Below, piece after piece: positions 32,832-40,227 of a DNA stretch of 64,000 nt. The notes under the pieces were generated by a model. It worked only from the letters and a program-made list of their open reading frames with translations. It made no database searches and had not been told where the DNA came from. Made by a program: the position numbers and the translations under genes. Position 1 is the first letter of the stretch. Each line of letters starts with the position of its first letter. The stretch covers positions 546,001 to 610,000 of the forward strand of contig NZ_RBWX01000007.1 of the NCBI RefSeq assembly GCF_003634215.1. The letters run 5' to 3'. This DNA is from Sphingosinicella microcystinivorans (GTDB taxonomy: Bacteria; Pseudomonadota; Alphaproteobacteria; Sphingomonadales; Sphingomonadaceae).

Positions 32832-33860
32832 TCAGGCGCGAATGAGCGCGACCACAATCATCAGCTGCAACAGCGTTTGGACACCAAGAAAAACCAGCAG
32901 GAGCGGGGGCGCGGCGCGCAGATCTTCGAGCCGGGTGGAAAGCCCCAGGGCGGCGACCGCCGCGGTCAGCAGCCAGGTCGCCGCCGTGCTGCCTAGACTG
33001 ATGAGGAGCGGCGGTGCGATTCCGAAACCGGCGACAAGGGCCAGAGCCACGTAGGCGACCAGGAATGCGGGCAGGAGCGCAGGGCGCGTCCCGCCATCGT
33101 GTTTCGCGCGAAGCAGGATGCCAAAGCCGAGAACGATCGGCAAAAGCCCCGCGACGCGGATCATCTTCACGGCAACGGCCTGTGTGGCGACCTCCGGCGA
33201 TACCGCGAGGCCGGCCCCCGCCACCTGTGCGACGTCGTGGATCGCGGCGCCAAACAGCAGCGCGGTTTCGGCCGCTGAAAAGCCGAGCGCTCCGGCAAGC
33301 GGCGGATATACCAGCATCACGATCGTGCTCAGCAGGGAGACGACGATAACGACGAGCGTGGTCATCCGTTCAAGCGCGGCCCGCTGTGGAAAGATCGCGG
33401 AAACCGCCAGCGCGGCGGAGGCGCCGCAAACCGCTACAGCGGCCGCAGCAACGGCCGCAACCTGCCCGTCGCGCAGCATGGGCCTCGCGATCAGGTAGCC
33501 GGTGCCGATCGTGGCTGCGAGCGAGACCGCGACGATGCCGATCGCGCCCGGGCCGAGCGCGGCGAGGTCGGGTGCCGCCAGGCGAAGCCCGAGCAGCGCC
33601 ACGGCGATCCGCAGCAGCGAGCGGCTGCAATAGCGTATGCCGGGTTCGGTGGCATCCGCGAGCCCGGGAAGCAGCGCACGCGTGATCATCCCCAGCACCA
33701 GTGCGACAACCACGCCGGGAAGCGACGAAACGCTCGCGATTGCGATCGCGCCTACCGCCAGCGAGGTGGATAGCGCGATGCCTGAAAGGAAAAATATTGT
33801 GCGCGGCCGTGGGTTTGCGCCCGTACTGGCCTGCGCCGGTTCGCTCCCGATGCTGGCCAC
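32832..33860 (-). CDS. YeiH/UPF0324-family putative transporter
   Basis: The 342-residue protein has about 10 hydrophobic helices and the YeiH-family pattern LLRIAVALLGLRLAAPDLAALG, VCGASAALAVSAI, LFGAAIHDVAQVAGAG and AVAVKMIRVAGLLPIVL. Annotated members are called putative sulfate exporters; the true substrate is not established. It begins at GTG 33860, only 2 nt after the stop of the small DUF6356-like gene, so translation is probably coupled. Confidence 0.88.
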   Translation of the reverse strand: MASIGSEPAQASTGANPRPRTIFFLSGIALSTSLAVGAIAIASVSSLPGVVVALVLGMITRALLPGLADATEPGIRYCSRSLLRIAVALLGLRLAAPDLAALGPGAIGIVAVSLAATIGTGYLIARPMLRDGQVAAVAAAAVAVCGASAALAVSAIFPQRAALERMTTLVVIVVSLLSTIVMLVYPPLAGALGFSAAETALLFGAAIHDVAQVAGAGLAVSPEVATQAVAVKMIRVAGLLPIVLGFGILLRAKHDGGTRPALLPAFLVAYVALALVAGFGIAPPLLISLGSTAATWLLTAAVAALGLSTRLEDLRAAPPLLLVFLGVQTLLQLMIVVALIRA

Positions 33861-33862
33861 GG

Positions 33863-34117
33863 CTAGCGGACGCCGCTCAGGTCTCCGTCGATACGGGGAA
33901 CGCGGCGGTCGCGGTGCGCAACCATCCTGTCATGAAGAATGCGGATCTGATCGCTGCCCGTCCGGACGAACAGGAATGGCAACAGCCCGTGGAGCAGGCA
34001 GGCGATGCAGCCGCCGAACATACGCATCGAAAAGCCGAACGACATGGCCATGTGCTCGAAATAGCTCTCACCCACCGAAGCTGGGTGATTTGTAAAAAGC
34101 CCGAAAAATGATCGCAT
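33863..34117 (-). CDS. Small DUF6356-like protein
   Basis: This 84-residue protein contains NHPASVGESYFEHMAMSFGFSMRMFGGCIACLLHGLLPFLF, matching the DUF6356 pattern I know from sphingomonads, including the HPxSVGESYxEH start and one hydrophobic helix around residues 30-52. ATG 34117 has GGAGG 5 nt upstream. The function is unknown; a membrane-associated role is likely from the helix. It is encoded directly ahead of the YeiH-type transporter. Confidence 0.8.
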   Translation of the reverse strand: MRSFFGLFTNHPASVGESYFEHMAMSFGFSMRMFGGCIACLLHGLLPFLFVRTGSDQIRILHDRMVAHRDRRVPRIDGDLSGVR

Positions 34118-34338
34118 GTAACCTCCGCCTCGTCTCCGTCCGCTGATGAGGAAAGAATAGGGAGGGGAGGAAAGAAGGTGGCCCCAAATGCACTACAATT
34201 TTGCTCCATCATTGGGACGAAGGTGGAGGGTTTTGGACATGGAGTGGATTTTTATCCCAACGCCGGTTGGCCGACGTCTCGCCACGAGCCGTGGCAGTGC
34301 GCGCGAATGTCATTGAACAGGCTTGCCAACGTGTCATT

Positions 34339-34355
34339 ATTTTATAAAATATCAT
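34339..34355 (+). promoter_or_regulatory. AT-rich shared element, copy 1 (upstream of SDR gene)
   Basis: The 17-mer has the core TATAAAATAT at 34343-34352 and lies 22 bp upstream of the SDR start. The surrounding 14 bp at 34339-34352 region also read as a palindrome (TATTTTATAAAATA). A TTGAAC hexamer at 34313-34318 could be a -35. The same 10-bp core occurs at three other intergenic sites in this block. Confidence 0.6.
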
Positions 34356-34376
34356 AAATTGCTTGCGCGAGGTGTT

Positions 34377-35153
34377 GTGGGTCACGATCCTGTTCACAAG
34401 ATTGCTGTTGTCATGGGTGGGGGATCGAGTGTCGGGCGAGGGATCGCGGTCGCACTGGCGGACCTCGGCCTCAAGGTGCATGTCGCGGATATCGTGCAGG
34501 CGGATCTCGATGATCTGGCGGCCGCGAGGCCCGATATCGTCTGCAGGAACGTTGATGCGATCGATCCTGTAGCGGTCGAAGCCTGTCTTCAGCAGATTGA
34601 ACGCACCGATGGTCCCGTCGACGTGCTCATCAACACGGTCGGCATCGGCGGCGAACCGCGGCCGATCGAGGAAACCACCGTCGCGGAATGGGACCGGATC
34701 ATCGCGGGTTCCGCAGGCGCCGCCTTCTACGCGATCCGGCAGGTCGTGCCGGGCATGAAGGCGCGGGGCGGCGGGTGTATCATCAATTTTTCCAGCTGCT
34801 CGACGAAGGTCGGGCTGCCGCTGCGAACCCCTTACATCGCGGCGAAGTATGCGCTCGAAGGTCTGACCCGAAATCTGGCGCGCGAACTCGGCCCATATGG
34901 CATTCGCGTGAACGCGATTCTGCCGGGGGCGATCGATAATGATCGGTTCCGCGGTATCGTCACAAAGCGGGCGCAGCATCTCGGGCGCAGCGAGTGCGAT
35001 GTGGAGGCGGACTTGCTCGCCTTCGTGTCTATGCGGACCAAGATCGCCATCGAAGAGATCGTCGGCGCCGTGCTTTATCTGATGTCCCCCGCCGCGCGGC
35101 ATGTCACCGGGCAACTCCTGTCGGTGGACGGAAACGTCGAGTGGGAAAATTAG
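34377..35153 (+). CDS. Short-chain dehydrogenase/reductase (SDR)
   Basis: The 258-residue protein has an SDR glycine-rich motif (MGGGSSVGRG, residues 13-22), an NTVG motif at 86-89 in place of the usual NNAG, and the catalytic Ser140, Tyr153 and Lys157 (NFSS ... TPYIAAK). It should oxidise a hydroxyl or reduce a keto group with NAD(P)(H) in the cytoplasm. GTG 34377 is preferred because it sits after GCGAGG and gives a normal SDR N-terminus. An AT-rich shared element lies just upstream. The permease gene begins 1 bp after its stop, so the two form an operon. In this cluster it could make the beta-keto acid used by the BKACE enzyme. Confidence 0.9.
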   Translation: MGHDPVHKIAVVMGGGSSVGRGIAVALADLGLKVHVADIVQADLDDLAAARPDIVCRNVDAIDPVAVEACLQQIERTDGPVDVLINTVGIGGEPRPIEETTVAEWDRIIAGSAGAAFYAIRQVVPGMKARGGGCIINFSSCSTKVGLPLRTPYIAAKYALEGLTRNLARELGPYGIRVNAILPGAIDNDRFRGIVTKRAQHLGRSECDVEADLLAFVSMRTKIAIEEIVGAVLYLMSPAARHVTGQLLSVDGNVEWEN

Positions 35154-35154
35154 C

Positions 35155-36564
35155 GTGAGCGCAGCGCCTTCGGTCGAAGAGGGCGATGTGACGCGGTTTC
35201 GTCGCCATATCGGGCGGCTGGGATATTTCGCGCTGGCGTTCGGCGGGATCGTCGGCTCCGGCTGGGTTGTGGTGCTCGGCGAATGGCTCGGCGCTGCCGG
35301 GCCGGGCGGCGCGGCATTGGCCTTCGCGGCAGGTGGGCTTGCCATGGCGCTCATTTGCGCCTGCTATGCAGAACTCACTGCGCGGATGCCGCGCACGGGG
35401 GCGGAATTCGTCTACGTGCGCGAGGCGCTGGGGCCGATTCCGGGGTTTCTCGTCGGCTGGTTCCTGCTTCTTAATTTCATCGGCCTTGCCGCGTTTGAAG
35501 GCACGGCGCTCGTCTGGCTGCTTTCGGCATTGCTGCCATCCGTCGAAGGTCCCGCGCTCTACGATGTGCTTGGCGAACCCGTCCACGCCGGCGGCCTTGC
35601 CCTCAGCCTTGGGGGGATCGTCCTGTTCGCGTGGCTGAACGGTCGCGGCAGCAGCGCCACGGTCCTGTTTCAGAAGGTGATGACCTACGGCTTTCTGGCG
35701 TTCGCTCTCATGCTCATCGTGCTTGGCCTCGGCCTTGGCGATCTTTCGAACGCAAAGCCGCTGTTCAAGGTGGATGATGGCGGTTTGCCTTGGTCGGGCA
35801 TGTTCTGGGTGTTCTCGCTCGGCATCCTGTTTCTGAACGGGTTTCAGGGTGCGGCGCAGGTCGCGGAGGAGCGCGCGCACGGTGTCAGTCTGCGCGCCGT
35901 CGCGGGGACGATGGTTGCCGCCGTCGCGGCAGCGACTGTGTTTTATATTCTGATCATCTTCGCGGTGGCGGGCGCGACGCCGTGGAACGAAACGGTTGCA
36001 GCCGGGCTGCCGACCGCGCATGCGTTCGGCGCGCTGATCCCGTCCGCGCCCTGGCTGGCCGACGTTGTCATCATCATCGCGATCGCGTCTCTCACCAAGA
36101 CCTGGAACGTAATCGTCATCATCGGTGCGCGACTGGTCGTTGCGCTGGCACGGGACAATTTCCTGCCGTCGTCGCTTGCGCTGCTGAACGTGCGCGGTGC
36201 CCCTGCGCGCGCGGTCGCGGCTTTCTCGATCGTCGCCGGTTTTGCCGTGCTGCTCGGGCCGGGTGCGATCGTGCCGATCCTCAATCTCTGCGCGATGTGT
36301 CTTGCGGTCACCTTCGTGCTGCTGCTCATCGTGCTTTTGAAACAGCGTGCGTCCGGCGCCCCCGACCCTGAATTCAAGGTGCCCGGTAATGCGCTGCCCA
36401 TCGTGATCGCATTGCTGCTGGTGCTGGCAATGGGCTCGGCGGCTGCCGTATTGCCGCTGTTCAGGGCAGACGGGATGCCGATCGAATGGTTCATGATGGC
36501 CGGCTGGGCGGCGATCGGCTTTGGCCTGGTGCGATTGTCGCGCGGGGCACGCAGCGTTCGCTGA
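35155..36564 (+). CDS. APC-superfamily amino acid permease
   Basis: A 469-residue inner-membrane protein with about 12 hydrophobic helices and the APC start GYFALAFGGIVGSGWVVVLGEWL, followed by ARMPRTGAEFVYVREALGPIPGFLVGW. It should import an amino acid or amine. GTG 35155 follows the SDR stop by 1 nt, so the genes are coupled. It converges on the BKACE gene with 19 bp between stops. In context it is the inner-membrane carrier for the compound the cluster breaks down. Confidence 0.9.
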   Translation: MSAAPSVEEGDVTRFRRHIGRLGYFALAFGGIVGSGWVVVLGEWLGAAGPGGAALAFAAGGLAMALICACYAELTARMPRTGAEFVYVREALGPIPGFLVGWFLLLNFIGLAAFEGTALVWLLSALLPSVEGPALYDVLGEPVHAGGLALSLGGIVLFAWLNGRGSSATVLFQKVMTYGFLAFALMLIVLGLGLGDLSNAKPLFKVDDGGLPWSGMFWVFSLGILFLNGFQGAAQVAEERAHGVSLRAVAGTMVAAVAAATVFYILIIFAVAGATPWNETVAAGLPTAHAFGALIPSAPWLADVVIIIAIASLTKTWNVIVIIGARLVVALARDNFLPSSLALLNVRGAPARAVAAFSIVAGFAVLLGPGAIVPILNLCAMCLAVTFVLLLIVLLKQRASGAPDPEFKVPGNALPIVIALLLVLAMGSAAAVLPLFRADGMPIEWFMMAGWAAIGFGLVRLSRGARSVR

Positions 36565-36583
36565 CGCACCCCGCGCCAAAGTA

Positions 36584-37504
36584 TCAGGCGGGTTTGAGGC
36601 CCAGAATTTCACGGGCTTCTTCGGGCGTTGCCACGGCTTCGCCAATATCTTCGATGATCCGGCGCGCACGTTCCACGAGCTGGCCGTTGGTCGCGAACAC
36701 GCCACGATCGAGATAGAGATTGTCCTCAAGCCCCACGCGTACGTTGCCGCCCAGCAGCACCGCCTGCGCCACCATCGGCATTTGCCTATGCGCGATGCCG
36801 AAGCCTGCCCAGTGCGCGCCGGTCGGCAGCAGGTCGCGGAGATACATCATCGTCGATGTCTCGGCCGGAGACGCCCACTTCACGCCGAGCACGAACTGGT
36901 AGAGCGGCGGATCGTTGATCAGTCCCTCGGCATACATCTGGTTCGCGAACAGTACGTCGCCGGCCTGAAACACTTCCATCTCCGGTTTCACGCCATACAT
37001 CCGGAACAGCTCCGCCATGCGCCGCAACGTGTAAGGCGTGTTGAGGTAGACGTAATCGAAATCGCCTTCCACCTGATTGCCGGTGGTGACGTCGATGGAG
37101 GCGATATCGGGCAGGCAGTCCCGCAGATGTTCCGTGCGCCCCTCGGCAGACAGCATGTCGCTTTCGGGCAGGCCCCGCGATTCGTCCTCCGGGTCTGGCA
37201 GGAACAACGCTCCGGCGCCTGCAGTGAGATTGATCAGGATATTCGTGCCGCGCTGGCGGATGCGGTCCACCGTCTCTCGGAACAGCTTCGGATCCCGGCT
37301 GCCATGGCCGGTTTCGGGATCGCGCACGTGGATATGCGCAACCGTCGCGCCCGCGGCGGCGGCTTCCGCCACGGTATCGGCGATCTGCGCGGGCGTGATC
37401 GGATATTGATAGGGGTAGCGCGGATTAACCGGCGCATTGCCGCTGACCGCGCAGGTCAGAATGACCTTTCGCTTTTCCGATGGGCGTGAGTAACCTGGGA
37501 TCAC
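36584..37504 (-). CDS. Beta-keto acid cleavage enzyme (BKACE, DUF849 family)
   Basis: The 306-residue protein is a TIM-barrel BKACE. It has VILTCAVSG near the N-terminus, the zinc motif HIHVRDP (His57, His59) and INLTAGAG near 91. VGLEDNLYLDRG near 260 holds the third metal ligand. Kce, the type enzyme, condenses 3-keto-5-aminohexanoate with acetyl-CoA to give acetoacetate and 3-aminobutyryl-CoA; other members act on varied beta-keto acids. GTG 37504 has AGGAG 7 nt upstream. The racemase gene lies 16 bp upstream on the same strand. Substrate not predictable, but it marks the cluster as catabolic. Confidence 0.92.
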   Translation of the reverse strand: MIPGYSRPSEKRKVILTCAVSGNAPVNPRYPYQYPITPAQIADTVAEAAAAGATVAHIHVRDPETGHGSRDPKLFRETVDRIRQRGTNILINLTAGAGALFLPDPEDESRGLPESDMLSAEGRTEHLRDCLPDIASIDVTTGNQVEGDFDYVYLNTPYTLRRMAELFRMYGVKPEMEVFQAGDVLFANQMYAEGLINDPPLYQFVLGVKWASPAETSTMMYLRDLLPTGAHWAGFGIAHRQMPMVAQAVLLGGNVRVGLEDNLYLDRGVFATNGQLVERARRIIEDIGEAVATPEEAREILGLKPA

Positions 37505-37520
37505 GTGTCGTCTCCTGGTG

Positions 37521-38261
37521 TCAAGGAAGGGGTCGGCGGATCAGGCCGGAATAAGGCTGGCAATTCGTCGCGAGCGCAAGCCAACGGATCAGTGTCGTCA
37601 TGTCGAAAACCGGAAGGCCGGTCGCTGCCTGTATGTCCGCCGCGAATGGTGGAAGTTCGGAACACTGGATGAGGATCGCCGCCACGCCGGGTTCGCGTGC
37701 TGCGGCGACGGCGCATTCCACCGTCTCGCGCCGCAACGCCTCGACATCGCGCATCGTGCCGTCGTCCAGCAGCGCGTCAAACACTCGTCTACCGCGCATC
37801 GGTGCGATGTGGAGGCGCGAGGGATCATCAATCCCGCACTGTTCGTAGATGCGCGCATTCATCGATTCGCCCACGGCCGGGATCACGGCGATGCGTGCGC
37901 TCTGTGGCATCGCCTGGAGCAGAAACGGCAGCTGCGTGAGGATGGAGAGGAACACCGGCACCGGTGCGGTGGCCGCGACGGCTTTCTGATAATAGCCAAA
38001 CGATCCGCACGCCCCCGCGACCGCGCGCACACCCTGGCGCGCAAGCGCGGCGACGCCTTCGGCGAGCATGTCCGCCACCTGCGGTTCACCGCGCATCATC
38101 GGCCACGGGTCTTCAAGGTCGATCACGTGATAGAGCACCGGCGCGTCGAAGCTCTGCACGTGCTGGACGTTTCCGGGCAACAGCGGATGGGTGCTGCGCA
38201 GGCACAAGATGCCCACCGTATACCCCGCGACGGTGACGCCGCCAGCGACCGAATTTGGCAT
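37521..38261 (-). CDS. Asp/Glu/hydantoin racemase-family protein
   Basis: This 246-residue protein has the two cysteines expected of cofactor-independent racemases: Cys85 in VAGACGSFGYYQ and Cys200 in ILIQCSELPPFA. The N-terminal GYTVGILCLRS and the PVFDMTTLIRWL end also fit the superfamily. It should invert the alpha-carbon of an amino acid or hydantoin, or act as a related isomerase or decarboxylase. Its ATG follows directly on the stop of the upstream hydrolase gene with no spacer, so the products are probably made together. Confidence 0.85.
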   Translation of the reverse strand: MPNSVAGGVTVAGYTVGILCLRSTHPLLPGNVQHVQSFDAPVLYHVIDLEDPWPMMRGEPQVADMLAEGVAALARQGVRAVAGACGSFGYYQKAVAATAPVPVFLSILTQLPFLLQAMPQSARIAVIPAVGESMNARIYEQCGIDDPSRLHIAPMRGRRVFDALLDDGTMRDVEALRRETVECAVAAAREPGVAAILIQCSELPPFAADIQAATGLPVFDMTTLIRWLALATNCQPYSGLIRRPLP

Positions 38262-40127
38262 TTACAGGAATTCCCATCTGACAAGCATGAAGATGAACGC
38301 GGCTGCGACGACCATCGTCGCAATCCCGGCAGCGCGGTCGATCCGGGGCGCAGAGCCGCGTACGAGTGCGGCGGCCGCAATTCCTCCGAGCACCCACAGT
38401 CCCTGCGCCACGCGAAACAGCGGCGGAAAGCCGAACATGACGAAGGGGCCGGCTGTCGGCAGGCTTAGTGCCGCAATCGTGCCGCCGATGAGCAGCAGGC
38501 ACGCGGTCGCCGAAAGCGCCGGCGGTGCTTTCGATGTGCCGCGCCGAAACGCCATGATCGTACGTGCTGTGCTGAAGACAAGCAGGGTCAGCAAAGCCGC
38601 AAGGAGCCCTCCAAAAACGAAACGTGCAGCGTGGGCCGATCCGGCCGCGCCGATCTTCGTCGCCGACCGCGCGTTGAAATGGAGTTCGAACACGCGTCCC
38701 TCTGCATCGCGGCGGAAGCGCAGCGTATCGCCGTCGATCGTCGGCGGACCAGACGCTTGATAAAGGTCCGGCGCGATCCGCACATAGTGCCGCCCGTTCA
38801 CCGAAATGCCGCTGGCGCCGATTTCCACAATCTGTTCGCTGCCCGGCATCAGCAGTTCAAAGAATCGCCCCGAAGCGCTCATCGTCTGGCTGTTGATCCG
38901 GTAGGTTCCGCCGATATCCTCCTCGATCGGGCTTGTCGCTTTGGGCGCGTTCTCCGCGCCGAGCGGGGGATAGAAGCGCTTCAGGAAGGCTTCGAACACG
39001 TCATTGTCGATCGGCACGCTGGAGGTGTTGCCGATCCACAGTGCGAGGTCCTGGTCGGGGAGAACATACCACGCGCTCATCGAGGTGATGTAGTCGCCGC
39101 CGTGCAGATAGATCGGCGATCCGGCGCGCAGAATCCGCGTCGGGCCGAGACAGCGCCCGCCAAGACTCGGATCGGCGGACCAGCACTCGCCGTACAGCGA
39201 ATCGATCGCTTTCCTGCCGATCACCTGCCGGCCCTGATACGCGCCGCCGTTCAGCATCATCACGAGGAAATTGCCCATCTCGTGCGCGGTCATCATGGCA
39301 TCGCCAGAAGGGCGGGTGACGGTGTCCACGGCGGGAAACGTCGTCGTGCTGCCAGGAGAAACGAACACCCCCTGCGCAATCGGCGCGGTGATGCTGCCGC
39401 CCGGAAAGCCCGCATGTTCCATGCCGAGAGGCTTCAGGATTCGCGATGCGATGTAATTCTCATACGTCTCGCCCGATGCCGTTTCGATGATGCGTCCGAG
39501 CAGAGTGTAGGCAGCGTTCGTATAGGCGATGCCGCCGCCCGGTGCGCGCATGCGGCGCGGCGCGTGCCCAGCCAGATAATCCGCAAGCGCAGGGTGATCG
39601 CGCGCGTCGCGAAGGCCGCTGCCGACCATCGGAATGTTGCTGATCCCGGCGCGGTGCTGAAGCAGATGCCGTATCGTGATCGGCGCGCCGCCTTCGGGCT
39701 TCAGGCGCAGACCGCCGAGACGCGTTTCGATGTCGTCGTCCAGCGACAACTGCCCGGCTTCGGCAAGCTGAAGAATCCCGAGCGCGGTGAGCACCTTGGT
39801 TTCCGATGCGATGCGGAACAGGTGGTGGCGCACATCGAGCGGCGTCGCGTCGTTCGGGCCAAGCGTGCCGAAGGCGCGCGCGTAGCGATTCCCCTGCCGG
39901 TCCACCACGACGATCATCGCACCGGGTGCCTTGCTGGCGGAGAGGCGGGCGTGGACCTCCGCCTCGGCAAAGGCGTCCAGCGCTTCACGCGGAATGTCGG
40001 CGATCGTTTCCCCTGGATCGATTCCGGGCGCGGCGAGAGCGGTGGAAAGGGGCGCGCACATCAGTGCGAGGCCCAATCCCAGCTTCAACCACGCCGGCAG
40101 CAACGCGTGTCGCTTCATGTCCCCCAT
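38262..40127 (-). CDS. Beta-lactamase-fold hydrolase with C-terminal membrane domain
   Basis: The 621-residue protein has a signal peptide (LGLGLALMCAPLSTALAA) and an extracytoplasmic beta-lactamase/D-aminopeptidase-like domain. Motifs are Ser108-Glu-Thr-Lys111 and Tyr202-Thr-Asn204, with LHGGDYITSMSAW as third motif. After about residue 520 come four hydrophobic segments (FVFGGLLAALLTLLVF, ALSATACLLLIGG, FRVAQGLWVLGGIAAAALV, IATMVVAAAFIFMLV), which should tie the enzyme to the inner membrane. ATG 40118 is an alternative start. It heads the hydrolase-racemase-BKACE operon and is divergent from a TBDR gene, with one AT-rich element 14 bp upstream. It probably hydrolyses an amide or ester brought in by that receptor. 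Confidence 0.88.
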   Translation of the reverse strand: MGDMKRHALLPAWLKLGLGLALMCAPLSTALAAPGIDPGETIADIPREALDAFAEAEVHARLSASKAPGAMIVVVDRQGNRYARAFGTLGPNDATPLDVRHHLFRIASETKVLTALGILQLAEAGQLSLDDDIETRLGGLRLKPEGGAPITIRHLLQHRAGISNIPMVGSGLRDARDHPALADYLAGHAPRRMRAPGGGIAYTNAAYTLLGRIIETASGETYENYIASRILKPLGMEHAGFPGGSITAPIAQGVFVSPGSTTTFPAVDTVTRPSGDAMMTAHEMGNFLVMMLNGGAYQGRQVIGRKAIDSLYGECWSADPSLGGRCLGPTRILRAGSPIYLHGGDYITSMSAWYVLPDQDLALWIGNTSSVPIDNDVFEAFLKRFYPPLGAENAPKATSPIEEDIGGTYRINSQTMSASGRFFELLMPGSEQIVEIGASGISVNGRHYVRIAPDLYQASGPPTIDGDTLRFRRDAEGRVFELHFNARSATKIGAAGSAHAARFVFGGLLAALLTLLVFSTARTIMAFRRGTSKAPPALSATACLLLIGGTIAALSLPTAGPFVMFGFPPLFRVAQGLWVLGGIAAAALVRGSAPRIDRAAGIATMVVAAAFIFMLVRWEFL

Positions 40128-40140
40128 CGCCCGATTGACA

Positions 40141-40157
40141 AAAATATTTTATAAAAG
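40141..40157 (-). promoter_or_regulatory. AT-rich shared element, copy 2 (between hydrolase and TBDR)
   Basis: On the minus strand the core TATAAAATAT occupies 40153-40144, 14 bp upstream of the hydrolase start and 71 bp upstream of the divergent TBDR start. A TTGCGA hexamer lies 17 bp before TATAAA on the minus strand, so the element may double as a -10 sequence for the hydrolase operon. Confidence 0.6.
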
Positions 40158-40227
40158 ATATATCCGAGCATCGCAACGTCGAAATGGGAGCGGGAAGGGG
40201 TGTCCTTCCACGCCAAAGGGGGAAAAT

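Noticed and set aside
36565-36583. Terminator between the convergent permease and BKACE genes
   Set aside because: The 19-bp gap has no hairpin with a T-run.
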